Counted from the stretch's first letter, positions 1 to 7,310 are shown. The stretch: 17,197 nucleotides of DNA from Clostridiales bacterium (GCA_007134725.1 SLKF01000053.1:1-17197); one strand, 5' to 3'. The notes: a model not told the origin generated them from the letters alone. Numbers and translations: made by a program.

Positions 1-24
1 TAACGGGAGAGTCAAGAGAATGAT

Positions 25-135
25 TTATTTATTTTCTAAAAAGTTTAATACTTCCCTATTAAAGTCCTCCGGCACAACCAGATTCGAGGGATCCATCGAT
101 CCTTTTAATACTTTAAACGAAGACTCTTTTAGGTT
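25..135 (-). pseudogene. Decayed C-terminal gene fragment, possibly alpha/beta hydrolase
   Basis: A minus-strand frame of 36 codons, closed by TAA at 25-27, ends in a peptide containing NLVVPEDFNREVLNFLENK. That resembles the C-terminal helix of many alpha/beta hydrolases (a proline and acidic residue, then FN..VL.FL). It has no credible start and no ribosome binding site, and a TAA at 136-138 closes it upstream. Other minus frames just upstream (about 140-260) also read like protein (for example KVTVMINGSRENHFRKR, then a frame with EVEENDPNNERSKR), each stopping after 15-40 codons. The simplest reading is one gene broken by frameshifts and nonsense changes. The family assignment rests on a short tail only and is weak; a short chance frame is the alternative. 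Confidence 0.4.
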
Positions 136-277
136 TTAAATTATATCTCTTTTTGATCTTTCGTTGTTAGGATCATTTTCCTCTACCTCTTTCTGAAATG
201 ATTTTCACGACTGCCGTTTATCATAACTGTAACTTTTCCTGAGGTCTGATTTTCATGATACCCACTAATTATAATAA

Positions 278-302
278 AAGCCCTTACAATACATAAGGGC
301 TT
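278..302 (-). terminator. Rho-independent terminator of the hydrogenase operon
   Basis: A perfect 9-bp stem (aagccctta / taagggctt, arms 278-286 and 294-302) with a 7-nt loop. On the minus strand it is followed by a T-rich tract (TTTTATTAT). It lies 53 nt past the stop of the ECF-type gene, the last gene of the minus-strand operon that starts at 5615. Confidence 0.75.
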
Positions 303-354
303 CGGGTCGGAAAATTACTCCGTCTAGAGGAGGATTGTCTGATGTTTAGAAAAA

Positions 355-873
355 TTACTTAGGCTTAGGATGGATCTTTTGATAAAGAAACAGAGCAAAC
401 CCTCCCCCTATTAAAGCGGTGTATAGTTGAGGAATGCTAAAAGCAGTGATGATCATCGGGGGTATCTGCTCTAAGAACAGAGGGATCATAAAGCGAACCC
501 CTAAAACCAAGACCACGAACTTCCCAATGGCCGAGATTGCTACTGCCAAGTAAGAATTGTACTTCTTAAAAACATCAAATAGTAAAACGTAGCTGATATT
601 TCCCATAATCACCAAGGGAATAACGGGAAACAACGGCATAATTCCAAGCATATAGGCCACCACTGGAGTCATGGATCCCACAATAATCCCTGCTTTTTTC
701 CCTACTAATAAAACCGATAAAATCAAGGTCATGTTAACCAAAGGTCCTACCACCGGCTGCATAAAACGGGCAAAAAACACCTGGAAAATCAAGGCTATGG
801 CCAGTAGTAAGCCGGTTTGCGCTACTTGAACTTCCATTTTCTTTTGATGAACCACCGCTTTTCCCGGATTCAT
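355..873 (-). CDS. ECF transporter S component-like membrane protein
   Basis: A 172-aa, very hydrophobic protein with about five or six predicted membrane segments (residues about 18-36, 42-60, 62-80, 82-100, 110-130, 140-165) and a short charged C-terminus. Size, topology and the alanine-rich first helix (around AIALIFQVFFA) fit substrate-binding S components of energy-coupling factor (ECF) importers, which capture vitamins or metals and share EcfA/A'/T modules encoded elsewhere. No substrate can be read from the sequence. The start is supported by AGGAGA a few bases upstream. It begins 23 nt after the group-B-like hydrogenase gene stops, with no promoter or riboswitch-sized leader between them, and the operon terminator follows, so it appears co-transcribed with the hydrogenases. 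A cofactor or metal for the hydrogenase would make sense as cargo, but this is inference. Another small integral-membrane family is possible. Confidence 0.7.
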   Translation of the reverse strand: MNPGKAVVHQKKMEVQVAQTGLLLAIALIFQVFFARFMQPVVGPLVNMTLILSVLLVGKKAGIIVGSMTPVVAYMLGIMPLFPVIPLVIMGNISYVLLFDVFKKYNSYLAVAISAIGKFVVLVLGVRFMIPLFLEQIPPMIITAFSIPQLYTALIGGGFALFLYQKIHPKPK

Positions 874-896
874 AGTTTCATCTCCTAATGTATTAT

Positions 897-2462
897 TTAT
901 TCTGTATTTACCGATACAGCATCCTTTAAGATGGATTGAGCAGCGTTTATTTGATGATCTCTATGATACTCTACGGACTGAAGATCAAACACCCGTAGGG
1001 ATTCTTGCTGGTTGGGTTCCAACGCCATTTTCCCATATTTATCCACTGCACTTTTGTCCTTTGGTCCGTGACTTAACGAGGCAGCGCCTCCAATGCATCC
1101 CCCTTTACAAGCCATGCCTTCAATAAAGTTGTGCTCTAAGCGTCGAAATTTTAATCTTTTCAAGGCTTTATCACACTCAAGGATACCATCACAGGTAATG
1201 GGATTAAAAGGGCTTTCTCCCGGTTCTTCTTCTAAGAGTTTTCCCAAGGCCTTGGTTAATCCTCCGGATCTGGCAAATATTCTACCGTAAAAGGAGGCAT
1301 TATCCAATGGGCTTTCTTCCAGCTGATCCAATGCAATGTCCTGAGAATCCAACATTGCAGCCAATTCTTCAAAGGTCAGGACAAAATCCGTAGAGCCTTT
1401 TAAGTCTTTCTTTTGGATCTCTTCTTTTTTTGCCGTACATGGCCCTACAAATACCACTTTTCCCTCAGGATCCATGGATTTAATCAACCTTGATATGGCA
1501 ATCATCGGAGAGACCAATGAGGATAAATGCTTTTTCAGCTCCGGATAAACCTTATACACATGATCCACAAAAGCAGGACAACAGGAACTGGTCATAGTCC
1601 CAATATCTCCTACTACCTTACGGTATTCCCTCGCTTCTTCCAAGGCTACCATGTCCGCACCTAAAGCCACCTCAATAACATCATGAAACCCGAGAGTTTT
1701 GATTCCCCCAATCACTTGACCGATGGAAGCGTAGGTAAACTGTGAAGAGATGGAAGGAGCAATAATAGCATAAACCTTCATTTCTTTATTCCCGTTTTTG
1801 GATTTCGTAGGTTCATTAGCATTTTGTGATGTTTTAGATACCTTGGATTCTTTAAGAATTTTAATCACGTCATTAATTGATGACTTATCCATAATGGCCC
1901 CGAAGGGACATTGATAAACGCAGGCTCCACAGCGAATACACTTTTCCTCATCAATCACTGCTTTTTTCTGTTCATCGATGCTTAGGGCTCCCACTTCACA
2001 GGCTCTGCGACAGGGTCTCATTACATCGGCGACGGCATTATAGGGACAACTTTCTTTGCATTTTCCACATTCGATACATTTTTCCTGATCAATTACCGCT
2101 TTGAATCCGATAATACTGATGGCATTTACAGGACAGGCCCCGGTACACCGGTGGGCAAGACATCCCCGGCAAGCCTCGGTGATGATAAATCGATTGATGG
2201 TGCATTCATCACAGGCTTCATCGATCACCTCGATAATATTGGGATTTTTTTTATCTCCCCCCAGGGCCAGACGAATCCGGTCCATGGTAATTACCCTTTC
2301 TTTATGAATGCAACAGCGAATTCGCGGAGAGGGGCCGGGATCCGTCCGGAAAGGAATGGAGGGAATCGCCTCTTCCAAATTTCCCTGAAAAGCTGCCCGG
2401 GATACTTCTTTTAATACTTCATACTTCATCTCCTGCACATGATTTTCAAATTTTCTCATCAT
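897..2462 (-). CDS. Group-B-like [FeFe]-hydrogenase with N-terminal ferredoxin clusters
   Basis: Iron-only hydrogenase, expected to reduce protons or oxidise H2 with ferredoxin-type partners in the cytoplasm. The N-terminal third is cysteine-rich: CRGCLAHRCTGACP, CIECGKCKESCP and CIRCGACVYQCP mark 4Fe-4S sites, with further cysteines around CDEC and CRRAC. The H-cluster domain keeps all three signatures: L1 TSSCCPAF (C294 proton-relay position, C295 ligand), L2 GPCTAKKEE (C342), L3 EGMACKGGC (C452, C456). The L2 residue before PC is Gly, where catalytic group A enzymes have Met. N-terminal layout and L1 fit the group B1/B3 class. A longer frame opens at 2513, but AAGGAG lies directly upstream of ATG at 2462, giving 521 aa and a 10-nt gap after the [2Fe-2S] gene rather than an overlap. 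An Asn/Lys/Ser-rich linker (around PTKSKNGNKE) separates ferredoxin and catalytic parts. Direction of catalysis cannot be read from the sequence. Confidence 0.93.
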   Translation of the reverse strand: MMRKFENHVQEMKYEVLKEVSRAAFQGNLEEAIPSIPFRTDPGPSPRIRCCIHKERVITMDRIRLALGGDKKNPNIIEVIDEACDECTINRFIITEACRGCLAHRCTGACPVNAISIIGFKAVIDQEKCIECGKCKESCPYNAVADVMRPCRRACEVGALSIDEQKKAVIDEEKCIRCGACVYQCPFGAIMDKSSINDVIKILKESKVSKTSQNANEPTKSKNGNKEMKVYAIIAPSISSQFTYASIGQVIGGIKTLGFHDVIEVALGADMVALEEAREYRKVVGDIGTMTSSCCPAFVDHVYKVYPELKKHLSSLVSPMIAISRLIKSMDPEGKVVFVGPCTAKKEEIQKKDLKGSTDFVLTFEELAAMLDSQDIALDQLEESPLDNASFYGRIFARSGGLTKALGKLLEEEPGESPFNPITCDGILECDKALKRLKFRRLEHNFIEGMACKGGCIGGAASLSHGPKDKSAVDKYGKMALEPNQQESLRVFDLQSVEYHRDHQINAAQSILKDAVSVNTE

Positions 2463-2472
2463 ACACCTCTCC

Positions 2473-2712
2473 TTACCCCTGAAGTTGGTTTTCCAAAAAT
2501 GATTCCACTTCATGCTCCGTCAATGGAAAAACCTCTCCATCGTCTACTTTTACGGAAACCGCATTGGTACAGTGACCCAAACAGAAGGCCGCCTTAATAA
2601 CGAAGGTTTCTTCCAGTTTTTTTTCTTCAACAATTTTTTGCAGACGATTTACTACTTGATAGGCCCCTTTTAAATGACAGGCGCTTCCAACACAAACGTT
2701 GATGGTTTTCAT
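2473..2712 (-). CDS. [2Fe-2S] thioredoxin-like ferredoxin
   Basis: A 79-aa protein with the four-cysteine pattern of thioredoxin-fold [2Fe-2S] ferredoxins (NuoE C-terminal or HndA type): CVGSAC near the N-terminus (C7, C12) and CLGHC in the middle (C44, C48). These proteins carry electrons between dehydrogenase or hydrogenase modules. Two starts are possible: GTG at 2721 and ATG at 2712. I prefer 2712 because AAAGGG sits 8 nt upstream of it, while the GTG would have almost no spacer. It begins about 15 nt after the phosphatase gene stops and ends 10 nt before the group-B-like hydrogenase starts, so it is probably an electron-transfer partner of that enzyme. As a stand-alone protein it lacks the rest of NuoE, which is normal for these operons. 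Confidence 0.88.
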   Translation of the reverse strand: MKTINVCVGSACHLKGAYQVVNRLQKIVEEKKLEETFVIKAAFCLGHCTNAVSVKVDDGEVFPLTEHEVESFLENQLQG

Positions 2713-2727
2713 ATCCTTCACCCTTTC

Positions 2728-3900
2728 TTAGTAATAATGGATGGCAATTTTCTTTCCTAAGGCTTCTAATTGGTCTTTCAATTGATCAATGACCCGTAGT
2801 TTAATACTTAAATCCTTGAGTAAATCCGGGTTTTGGTGGGCCGGATTAATGGCTTTTCCCACATAGAAATTTAAGTGGGTGCTGTCCTCTAAGAATACCC
2901 GGGTCAGCAAATCCGCTCCATTCATTTGCTCTTTGTTTTGCCCCGCAGGTTTTAGCAATCTTTTTGTTCGATAATCCACAATGTTTTCCACCACATGGCT
3001 TAGGGTAATAACCCCTTCCGTTACAAAATCGATTCCTGAAATTTTTGCCCTGGGAGGTATGCAGTCGGTTCCCGTATCCATCAGAACCTCCACCTCCTTG
3101 CCCAGTTCCCGACAGATAATATTTGCTGCGGTGCCTCCGCAGACCACTTTTTTACCTCGCCCCTTCATAAAGGCCTGTACGATAGCGGTGTCATTAGCCG
3201 GGAGTTCCGGTGGTCCGGAAAAGACGTCCAGGGTTTGAGGTTTTCTTGCTTTTAGGGTAACTACGGTAGTGTCATCCCCAGGCTTTTTTTCATAGAGATA
3301 AGAACAGGTCTCCATTAGTTTATTGGCAATCCCCTTTGCGGTCTTTTCACTTTTGGATTGGCGGATCAGATATTTTTCCACATTGGCCCATTGCCAGCCG
3401 AGATTCAGCACCCCTCCTACTCCTGCATGAACCACGCCGTCACTGATTAAGGTAACCATATCCCCCTCTTCTAATTGAAAAACACTCTCTAAAATCTTTT
3501 TCCCATGAATATCTTTTTCGATCTTTTTTAAAGGATAGGACCGGTTGTTTCGGATCATGAAAACCGGAGGGTTATCATATTCAATTAGATTGACCTTTCC
3601 TGTTTTCGATATTTTCATAATGACAAAGGTGGAGTAGGCAAGTTTTCGAATATTGCAAACCGGCAGGGTTTTGGCGATGGTTTCGATGGTCTCATCAATG
3701 CTGGCCCCTTCCTTTAACATGGTCCCTGCAATTTTCGTGGTCATAGTAGCCAGAATATTGGCTTTTACCCCGCTACCTAAGCCATCGGCCAACACGATAA
3801 TGGTACTGTCCTTGGCTTCCACAACTTCCACTTTATCTCCACAGAGTTCTTCCTGCACTTTATTTAAACTGTCATAGGCGAAGTCATAAAAGAGTTCCAT
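2728..3900 (-). CDS. SpoIIE-family (PP2C-type) serine/threonine phosphatase
   Basis: 390 aa. Residues about 1-220 form a SpoIIE/PP2C-type phosphatase domain with the metal-binding motifs in order: LADGLGSG (D39, G40), SDGVVHAG (D154, G155) and PGDDTT (D209, D210). These metal-dependent enzymes dephosphorylate Ser or Thr on partners such as anti-sigma-factor antagonists. Residues about 225-390 make a second region I cannot name. It opens with FSGPPELP, contains a glycine-rich VVCGGTAAN stretch and ends in a likely helix. There is no N-terminal sensor or transmembrane segment, so the sensory input probably comes from another protein. Its ATG shares one base with the stop of the PAS-hydrogenase gene (TAATG), which implies translational coupling. 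Such phosphatases accompany sensory [FeFe]-hydrogenases in clostridial hfs-type operons. The substrate is unknown, and no anti-sigma factor or antagonist gene is in the window. Confidence 0.88.
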   Translation of the reverse strand: MELFYDFAYDSLNKVQEELCGDKVEVVEAKDSTIIVLADGLGSGVKANILATMTTKIAGTMLKEGASIDETIETIAKTLPVCNIRKLAYSTFVIMKISKTGKVNLIEYDNPPVFMIRNNRSYPLKKIEKDIHGKKILESVFQLEEGDMVTLISDGVVHAGVGGVLNLGWQWANVEKYLIRQSKSEKTAKGIANKLMETCSYLYEKKPGDDTTVVTLKARKPQTLDVFSGPPELPANDTAIVQAFMKGRGKKVVCGGTAANIICRELGKEVEVLMDTGTDCIPPRAKISGIDFVTEGVITLSHVVENIVDYRTKRLLKPAGQNKEQMNGADLLTRVFLEDSTHLNFYVGKAINPAHQNPDLLKDLSIKLRVIDQLKDQLEALGKKIAIHYY

Positions 3901-5615
3901 TACCGATCTCCTCCCTCACCTAGGACAATTTCTTTTAATTTGGTTAAGGTAACCTTGGTTTCCGCTGTGGTCTCCCCTAGAAGACTGGCAATTTCCTGGG
4001 CAACCCGCATTTGTTTGTCAATAACGTTTTGGGCCGCATGGATGGTCTCCCCTTTGACCCGTTCCAATTCCTCTTTATTTTTCTCCGCCGAGGTAACATC
4101 GGTCATAATGGCCATTAAGATGCCCTCATCTTCCAAATAAATGATATTGGCAATGAGTATCACTCCGTATTGAGGATATTCCACTTTTTTACCGATGGTG
4201 TTGATTTTGGTTTCCAATACCTCTTGAAATAAATCATGGGAAATCACTGTGCTGATGGGTTCATCCTTCATTTGGTCACTGCTTACCTGAAATATTCTCT
4301 CTGAGGAAGGGTTGAACTCTCGAACATTAAAATTAAAATCCACCATGAAAATCGCATTGGGGCTGTGATCAAAAATTACATTCTTTAAACTCTCCGCCTT
4401 TGCTCGCATAAAAGGCAAACACATATTTACCTGGGAAGTTCCCCGTAAAATCGACTCCGCGTTGGCCCTACAGGTTCCGTATCCACAGGCATCACAGTTT
4501 AACTCGTCTTCTCTTTTGTTTTTTCCCATACTTCTCAGTACCCTTTCCACTTCTTCCGTGGAGTAACTGGGAATTTCCACACTTTGATCATAAATCATTT
4601 TTGCCAGTTCATAGGAAGCTAATCTTCTTTCCGATTGAACATTTTTCCGTCCATTTTTCTTTTTTTCCTGAAGATACTGCTTTGTGCGTTTACGGCGAAT
4701 ATAGTAGCTGATATCATCCTTTGGCATACCGGTTCCATTGGTACAACCCCTTTCACAGGAAGCCACTTCTAAAAAAACCCCCTTCAACTCCCCTTCTAAG
4801 AGGCTGTCCAGCACTTCCTTGCTATTATCCACACCGCTGACCACCATCTTTTCAAAGCGGTTGGCTCCCGGACTTTTCAAATTTATCCTACAGGGAATCG
4901 TACTGCCCTTGATGGTGCCTTCCTTATCAAAATTCGAGGTTGTTAGGGATTCTAATTCAATGCCCTCGGCCTCCAACCACTCTTTCAATTCCACAAAGGT
5001 TATCACGGTATCCACCGCTCCCTGGTTTTGCCGTTCCCGGGCCTCCGCTTTTTTTGCCAAGCAGGGACCGATATAGACCACATGAATATTGGAATCGTAT
5101 TCTTTTTTCAACAGTTTCCCATGGGCAATCATCGGCGAAATTATGGGGATCATATTATCCCGAAGTTCCGGGTAATATTTTTCGATTAAATAATTGGTAG
5201 ATGGACAGGTCGTGGCTATTACGTTCTCTTTTTTCGTGTTCTGCAGATATTTTTCATAAGCATCTATGACCAAATCTCCCCCTACAGCGGTTTCCTCCAC
5301 CCGATCAAATCCCAGTTTTTTTAGGGCGGTAACCATTTGTCCGACGGATTCTGTCTCAAAAGCTCCGGGAAAAGACGGTGATAAACTGACGATTACTTTT
5401 TTCGAAGAATTTATGGCTTCTTTAACTTCCGTAACCTTATCGATAATATACAGAGCATTTTGTTCACAGGTAACGTAACACTCCCCGCAGGAGATGCAGC
5501 GTTTTTGATCAATTGCTGCGGTTTTTTCAAAAATTGAAATCGCCTTCGGGGAACATACCCGAATGCATTTGTAGCAATGATTGCAGTTTTCACTGACATA
5601 GTTAATAAATTTCAT
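3900..5615 (-). CDS. Sensory PAS-domain [FeFe]-hydrogenase (HydS-like)
   Basis: 571 aa, cytoplasmic, with no membrane segment. Order: two 4Fe-4S ferredoxin motifs (CNHCYKCIRVC, residues 11-21; CISCGECYVTC, 40-50), H-cluster domain (about 70-310), a four-Cys Fe-S domain (C374, C377, C382, C399), a PAS domain (about 410-510, including HSPNAIFMVD) and a helical tail. H-cluster ligands are kept (C137, C185, C287, C291), but L1 reads TTCPS, so Thr136 replaces the proton-relay Cys of catalytic enzymes. L3 reads EVASC, so Ala285 replaces the usual Met. In characterised families such changes go with very low turnover and a sensing role. The PAS domain and absence of a kinase fit a soluble sensor acting through protein contact, and the one-base overlap with the phosphatase gene points to its partner. 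Sensing of H2 is inference. The start has a GGGTGAGGG-type site and lies about 39 nt from a predicted transcription start. Confidence 0.92.
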   Translation of the reverse strand: MKFINYVSENCNHCYKCIRVCSPKAISIFEKTAAIDQKRCISCGECYVTCEQNALYIIDKVTEVKEAINSSKKVIVSLSPSFPGAFETESVGQMVTALKKLGFDRVEETAVGGDLVIDAYEKYLQNTKKENVIATTCPSTNYLIEKYYPELRDNMIPIISPMIAHGKLLKKEYDSNIHVVYIGPCLAKKAEARERQNQGAVDTVITFVELKEWLEAEGIELESLTTSNFDKEGTIKGSTIPCRINLKSPGANRFEKMVVSGVDNSKEVLDSLLEGELKGVFLEVASCERGCTNGTGMPKDDISYYIRRKRTKQYLQEKKKNGRKNVQSERRLASYELAKMIYDQSVEIPSYSTEEVERVLRSMGKNKREDELNCDACGYGTCRANAESILRGTSQVNMCLPFMRAKAESLKNVIFDHSPNAIFMVDFNFNVREFNPSSERIFQVSSDQMKDEPISTVISHDLFQEVLETKINTIGKKVEYPQYGVILIANIIYLEDEGILMAIMTDVTSAEKNKEELERVKGETIHAAQNVIDKQMRVAQEIASLLGETTAETKVTLTKLKEIVLGEGGDR

Positions 5616-5660
5616 ACCCTCACCCCCAACTTTATTGTTATTTTTTTAACGATATGATTC

Positions 5661-5689
5661 ATTATAACCCATCTTCCTTACCTTTCCAA
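5661..5689 (-). promoter_or_regulatory. Sigma-A-type promoter of the hydrogenase operon
   Basis: On the minus strand, a perfect -10 box TATAAT (5661-5666) is preceded by TTGGAA (5684-5689, four of six matches to TTGACA) with an optimal 17-nt spacer. Transcription would start near 5654, giving a leader of about 39 nt before ATG at 5615. This is the best promoter match I found in the window. Confidence 0.65.
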
Positions 5690-5788
5690 TTCCTTTTGAG
5701 AAGTCCACCTATAGAAAACATTCTAAATATTCTATCATTTTGAGATTATACTAAGTCCTATATCCTAAAGTAACGAAGGGTTAAATTT

Positions 5789-5832
5789 AAAAACCCTATC
5801 CGGGATTCAAAACACTCCCGGACAGGGTTTTT
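5789..5832 (-). terminator. Rho-independent terminator after the GNAT gene
   Basis: Arms 5789-5805 and 5816-5832 pair over 17 positions around a 10-nt loop, with A and T runs on the outer edges. The single irregular pair (5798/5823) is an A-C mismatch in a plus-strand transcript but a tolerated G-U pair in a minus-strand transcript, so the hairpin is tuned for the minus strand. That matches its place about 68 nt beyond the GNAT stop and before the hydrogenase promoter. Confidence 0.85.
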
Positions 5833-5899
5833 ATAGTTCTTATCAACGATATTTTTCTGCTGCTCTGCTGTTATTTCTACTTTCATACAGTCGGGTTCT

Positions 5900-6385
5900 T
5901 CAATTGTCACTGTCATGTTTTAAATACTTCGCCATAAATAAACAGGGGCTGCTTTCATCCCATAGGGTTGGAAATACTTCCAAAGGTTTAAACCCTAGGG
6001 ATTCATAGAACCGCCGGGTTTTATGATATTCTTCACTTTCCCGGGAGGCATCTAAGGTTTTAACCGTTAAAAATTCCATACTGTTTTCCAAACAGAAAGC
6101 TTCCGCTTCACCAACCAGTGCCTTCCCCAATCCTTGCCGGTGAAACTCTTTTAATATGCCCATAACGTAAACCTCAGCCGTGTAAGCGTTATGAAGCTTC
6201 AGTGCAATAAATCCTGCCGGCTGATCCTCATGATATACTGCAAAAAAGGGCAGGCTTTTTGAGGTCTCTATATATTCTTCCGTGGCTTCTTCTATTCCGA
6301 ACCAGTCGGGTAAATTTTTCAATATCTTCCGAGCGATATGTTCCTTCGCTATTTCCTCAGTTACGGTACTTGTTCTAAATATCAT
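5900..6385 (-). CDS. GNAT family N-acetyltransferase
   Basis: 161 aa, the usual length for a single-domain GNAT enzyme, which moves an acetyl group from acetyl-CoA to an amine. The acetyl-CoA pyrophosphate-binding motif is seen as RQGLGKALV (residues 83-91), after a beta-strand region EVYVMGILKEFH. Motif B appears as the ending FYESLGFKPL followed by a final strand. An aromatic and acidic N-terminal half suggests a small-molecule or peptide amine substrate, but nothing identifies it. The start is supported by AGGAGG 9 nt upstream of ATG. It begins 18 nt after the alpha/beta hydrolase gene ends, so the two form a bicistronic unit, closed by the hairpin at 5789-5832. Confidence 0.9.
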   Translation of the reverse strand: MIFRTSTVTEEIAKEHIARKILKNLPDWFGIEEATEEYIETSKSLPFFAVYHEDQPAGFIALKLHNAYTAEVYVMGILKEFHRQGLGKALVGEAEAFCLENSMEFLTVKTLDASRESEEYHKTRRFYESLGFKPLEVFPTLWDESSPCLFMAKYLKHDSDN

Positions 6386-6403
6386 CCTTCTTTCCCTCCT
6401 TTA

Positions 6404-7177
6404 TTATTTCCCAAGCCAGCTTATCACTTGTTCAAACATATGCATCGTGACGGCATGGGGGATATCCGGAATCTCATAGAACCGAATAGATCTTTGGTCT
6501 CTACCATAATAACTTTTGGCTTTTTCAAAAAATATCCGTTGAGACTCGATGGGTACAGTCTCATCCGCTTTTCCGTGCAGCAAAAGGAACGGTCTTTTAT
6601 GAAATTTTGCCAGATTATCATAGGGGTCCATTGCTTCTAATTTTTGTAGTTCTTTAGAAAGTTCCTCTTCGCTTCGCTGTTTCTGATCCACACTTGTCAG
6701 CATTTTATCCCAGGCACAGGACCCGTTGATGACCACCATGGTTTTTAGACTTGGATGCTTAAGAAACACCCCGGCGGAGGTAAATCCACCCATGGAATGA
6801 CCGATTACCGAGATGTTGTGTTCATCGGCCTCAAGATTTCTCATGGCATAATCCAGTAATACGCCAGACTCTTCAATACTTTTTAGCAGCACTTTATGAA
6901 GATAGTTCTCCAGCTTTCCCGCTTCCGAATAATTAAGGCTCCCCCGTTCCCCGTGATACAAGGCGTCAGGTACAATTACCTGATAACCGAAGTTTGCCAG
7001 AATGGTTGCTTTAAAATGCTGAAATTCCTTATTTGAGGACCATCCGTGATAGTTGATTACCGTAGGATAAGGTCCGGTTTTTCCCTTCGGTCGATAAATA
7101 AGGCAGGGGATCTCGTCGATTACCACCTTTTTCTTTTCCACGAAGAGACTCTCTTGCTGAAAACTTTTGAATTCCAT
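6404..7177 (-). CDS. Alpha/beta hydrolase (serine esterase or peptidase-like)
   Basis: 257 aa from the ATG at 7177. A frame extends to a TTG at 7195, but that TTG precedes the AAGGAGG Shine-Dalgarno, which sits 9 nt before 7177, so the shorter start is right. The catalytic triad can be read: nucleophile in GHSMGG (S128), acid in GKADETVP (D205) and His in IPHAVTMH (H241). YHGWSS (residues 43-48) carries the oxyanion-hole element after a beta strand, and PDALYHGERG follows the next strand. This is the pattern of dienelactone-hydrolase or prolyl-oligopeptidase-like esterases such as Bacillus YitV. There is no signal peptide, so it should be cytoplasmic. The substrate is unknown. It is the first gene of a two-gene unit with the GNAT gene, and divergent from the plus-strand gene at 7357. 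Confidence 0.9.
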   Translation of the reverse strand: MEFKSFQQESLFVEKKKVVIDEIPCLIYRPKGKTGPYPTVINYHGWSSNKEFQHFKATILANFGYQVIVPDALYHGERGSLNYSEAGKLENYLHKVLLKSIEESGVLLDYAMRNLEADEHNISVIGHSMGGFTSAGVFLKHPSLKTMVVINGSCAWDKMLTSVDQKQRSEEELSKELQKLEAMDPYDNLAKFHKRPFLLLHGKADETVPIESQRIFFEKAKSYYGRDQRSIRFYEIPDIPHAVTMHMFEQVISWLGK

Positions 7178-7304
7178 TGTTGTAGCCTCCTTCAATATTT
7201 TATGATTAACCCTCCCTCTCTCCGACCTCAGACCGAGAATGAAACGCCCTCGGGGATGACGTAAAAGAAGGCTTTAGGCGGATATTTCTTATTTCATTCT
7301 ACCC

Positions 7305-7310
7305 TATAAT
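7305..7310 (+). promoter_or_regulatory. Candidate -10 box for the plus-strand gene
   Basis: TATAAT lies 46 nt before the GTG start at 7357, in the 179-nt gap between the divergent alpha/beta hydrolase and the 362-aa gene. No convincing -35 box sits at 16-18 nt spacing (the region is T-rich, TATTTCTTATTTC), so the call rests on the hexamer and its position. Confidence 0.4.

Larger units (their letters stand above)
5616..5899. other. Intergenic region upstream of the hydrogenase operon
   Basis: 284 nt without a gene. From high to low coordinates it holds the hairpin terminator of the preceding minus-strand unit (5789-5832), a second -10-like box on the minus strand (TATAAT, 5745-5750) lacking a good -35, the main predicted promoter (5661-5689), then an A-rich leader with the ribosome binding site of the sensory hydrogenase. 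I see no riboswitch-like fold and no clear inverted-repeat operator. Confidence 0.6.

Noticed and set aside
303..360. Plus-strand AGGAGG followed by ATG near 342
   Set aside because: The frame is only six codons (MFRKIT) and lies antisense to the end of the ECF-type gene; it is probably chance.
874..896. Riboswitch for the ECF-type gene
   Set aside because: Only 23 nt separate it from the upstream gene, and they hold just the ribosome binding site.
4738..5200. Plus-strand frames of 86-112 codons inside the sensory hydrogenase
   Set aside because: They are antisense to a clearly conserved gene, have no ribosome binding sites and carry no recognisable motif.
3900..5615. Sensory hydrogenase as a catalytic enzyme
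   Set aside because: The proton-relay Cys is Thr and the L3 Met is Ala, and it has a PAS domain; a sensory role fits better.
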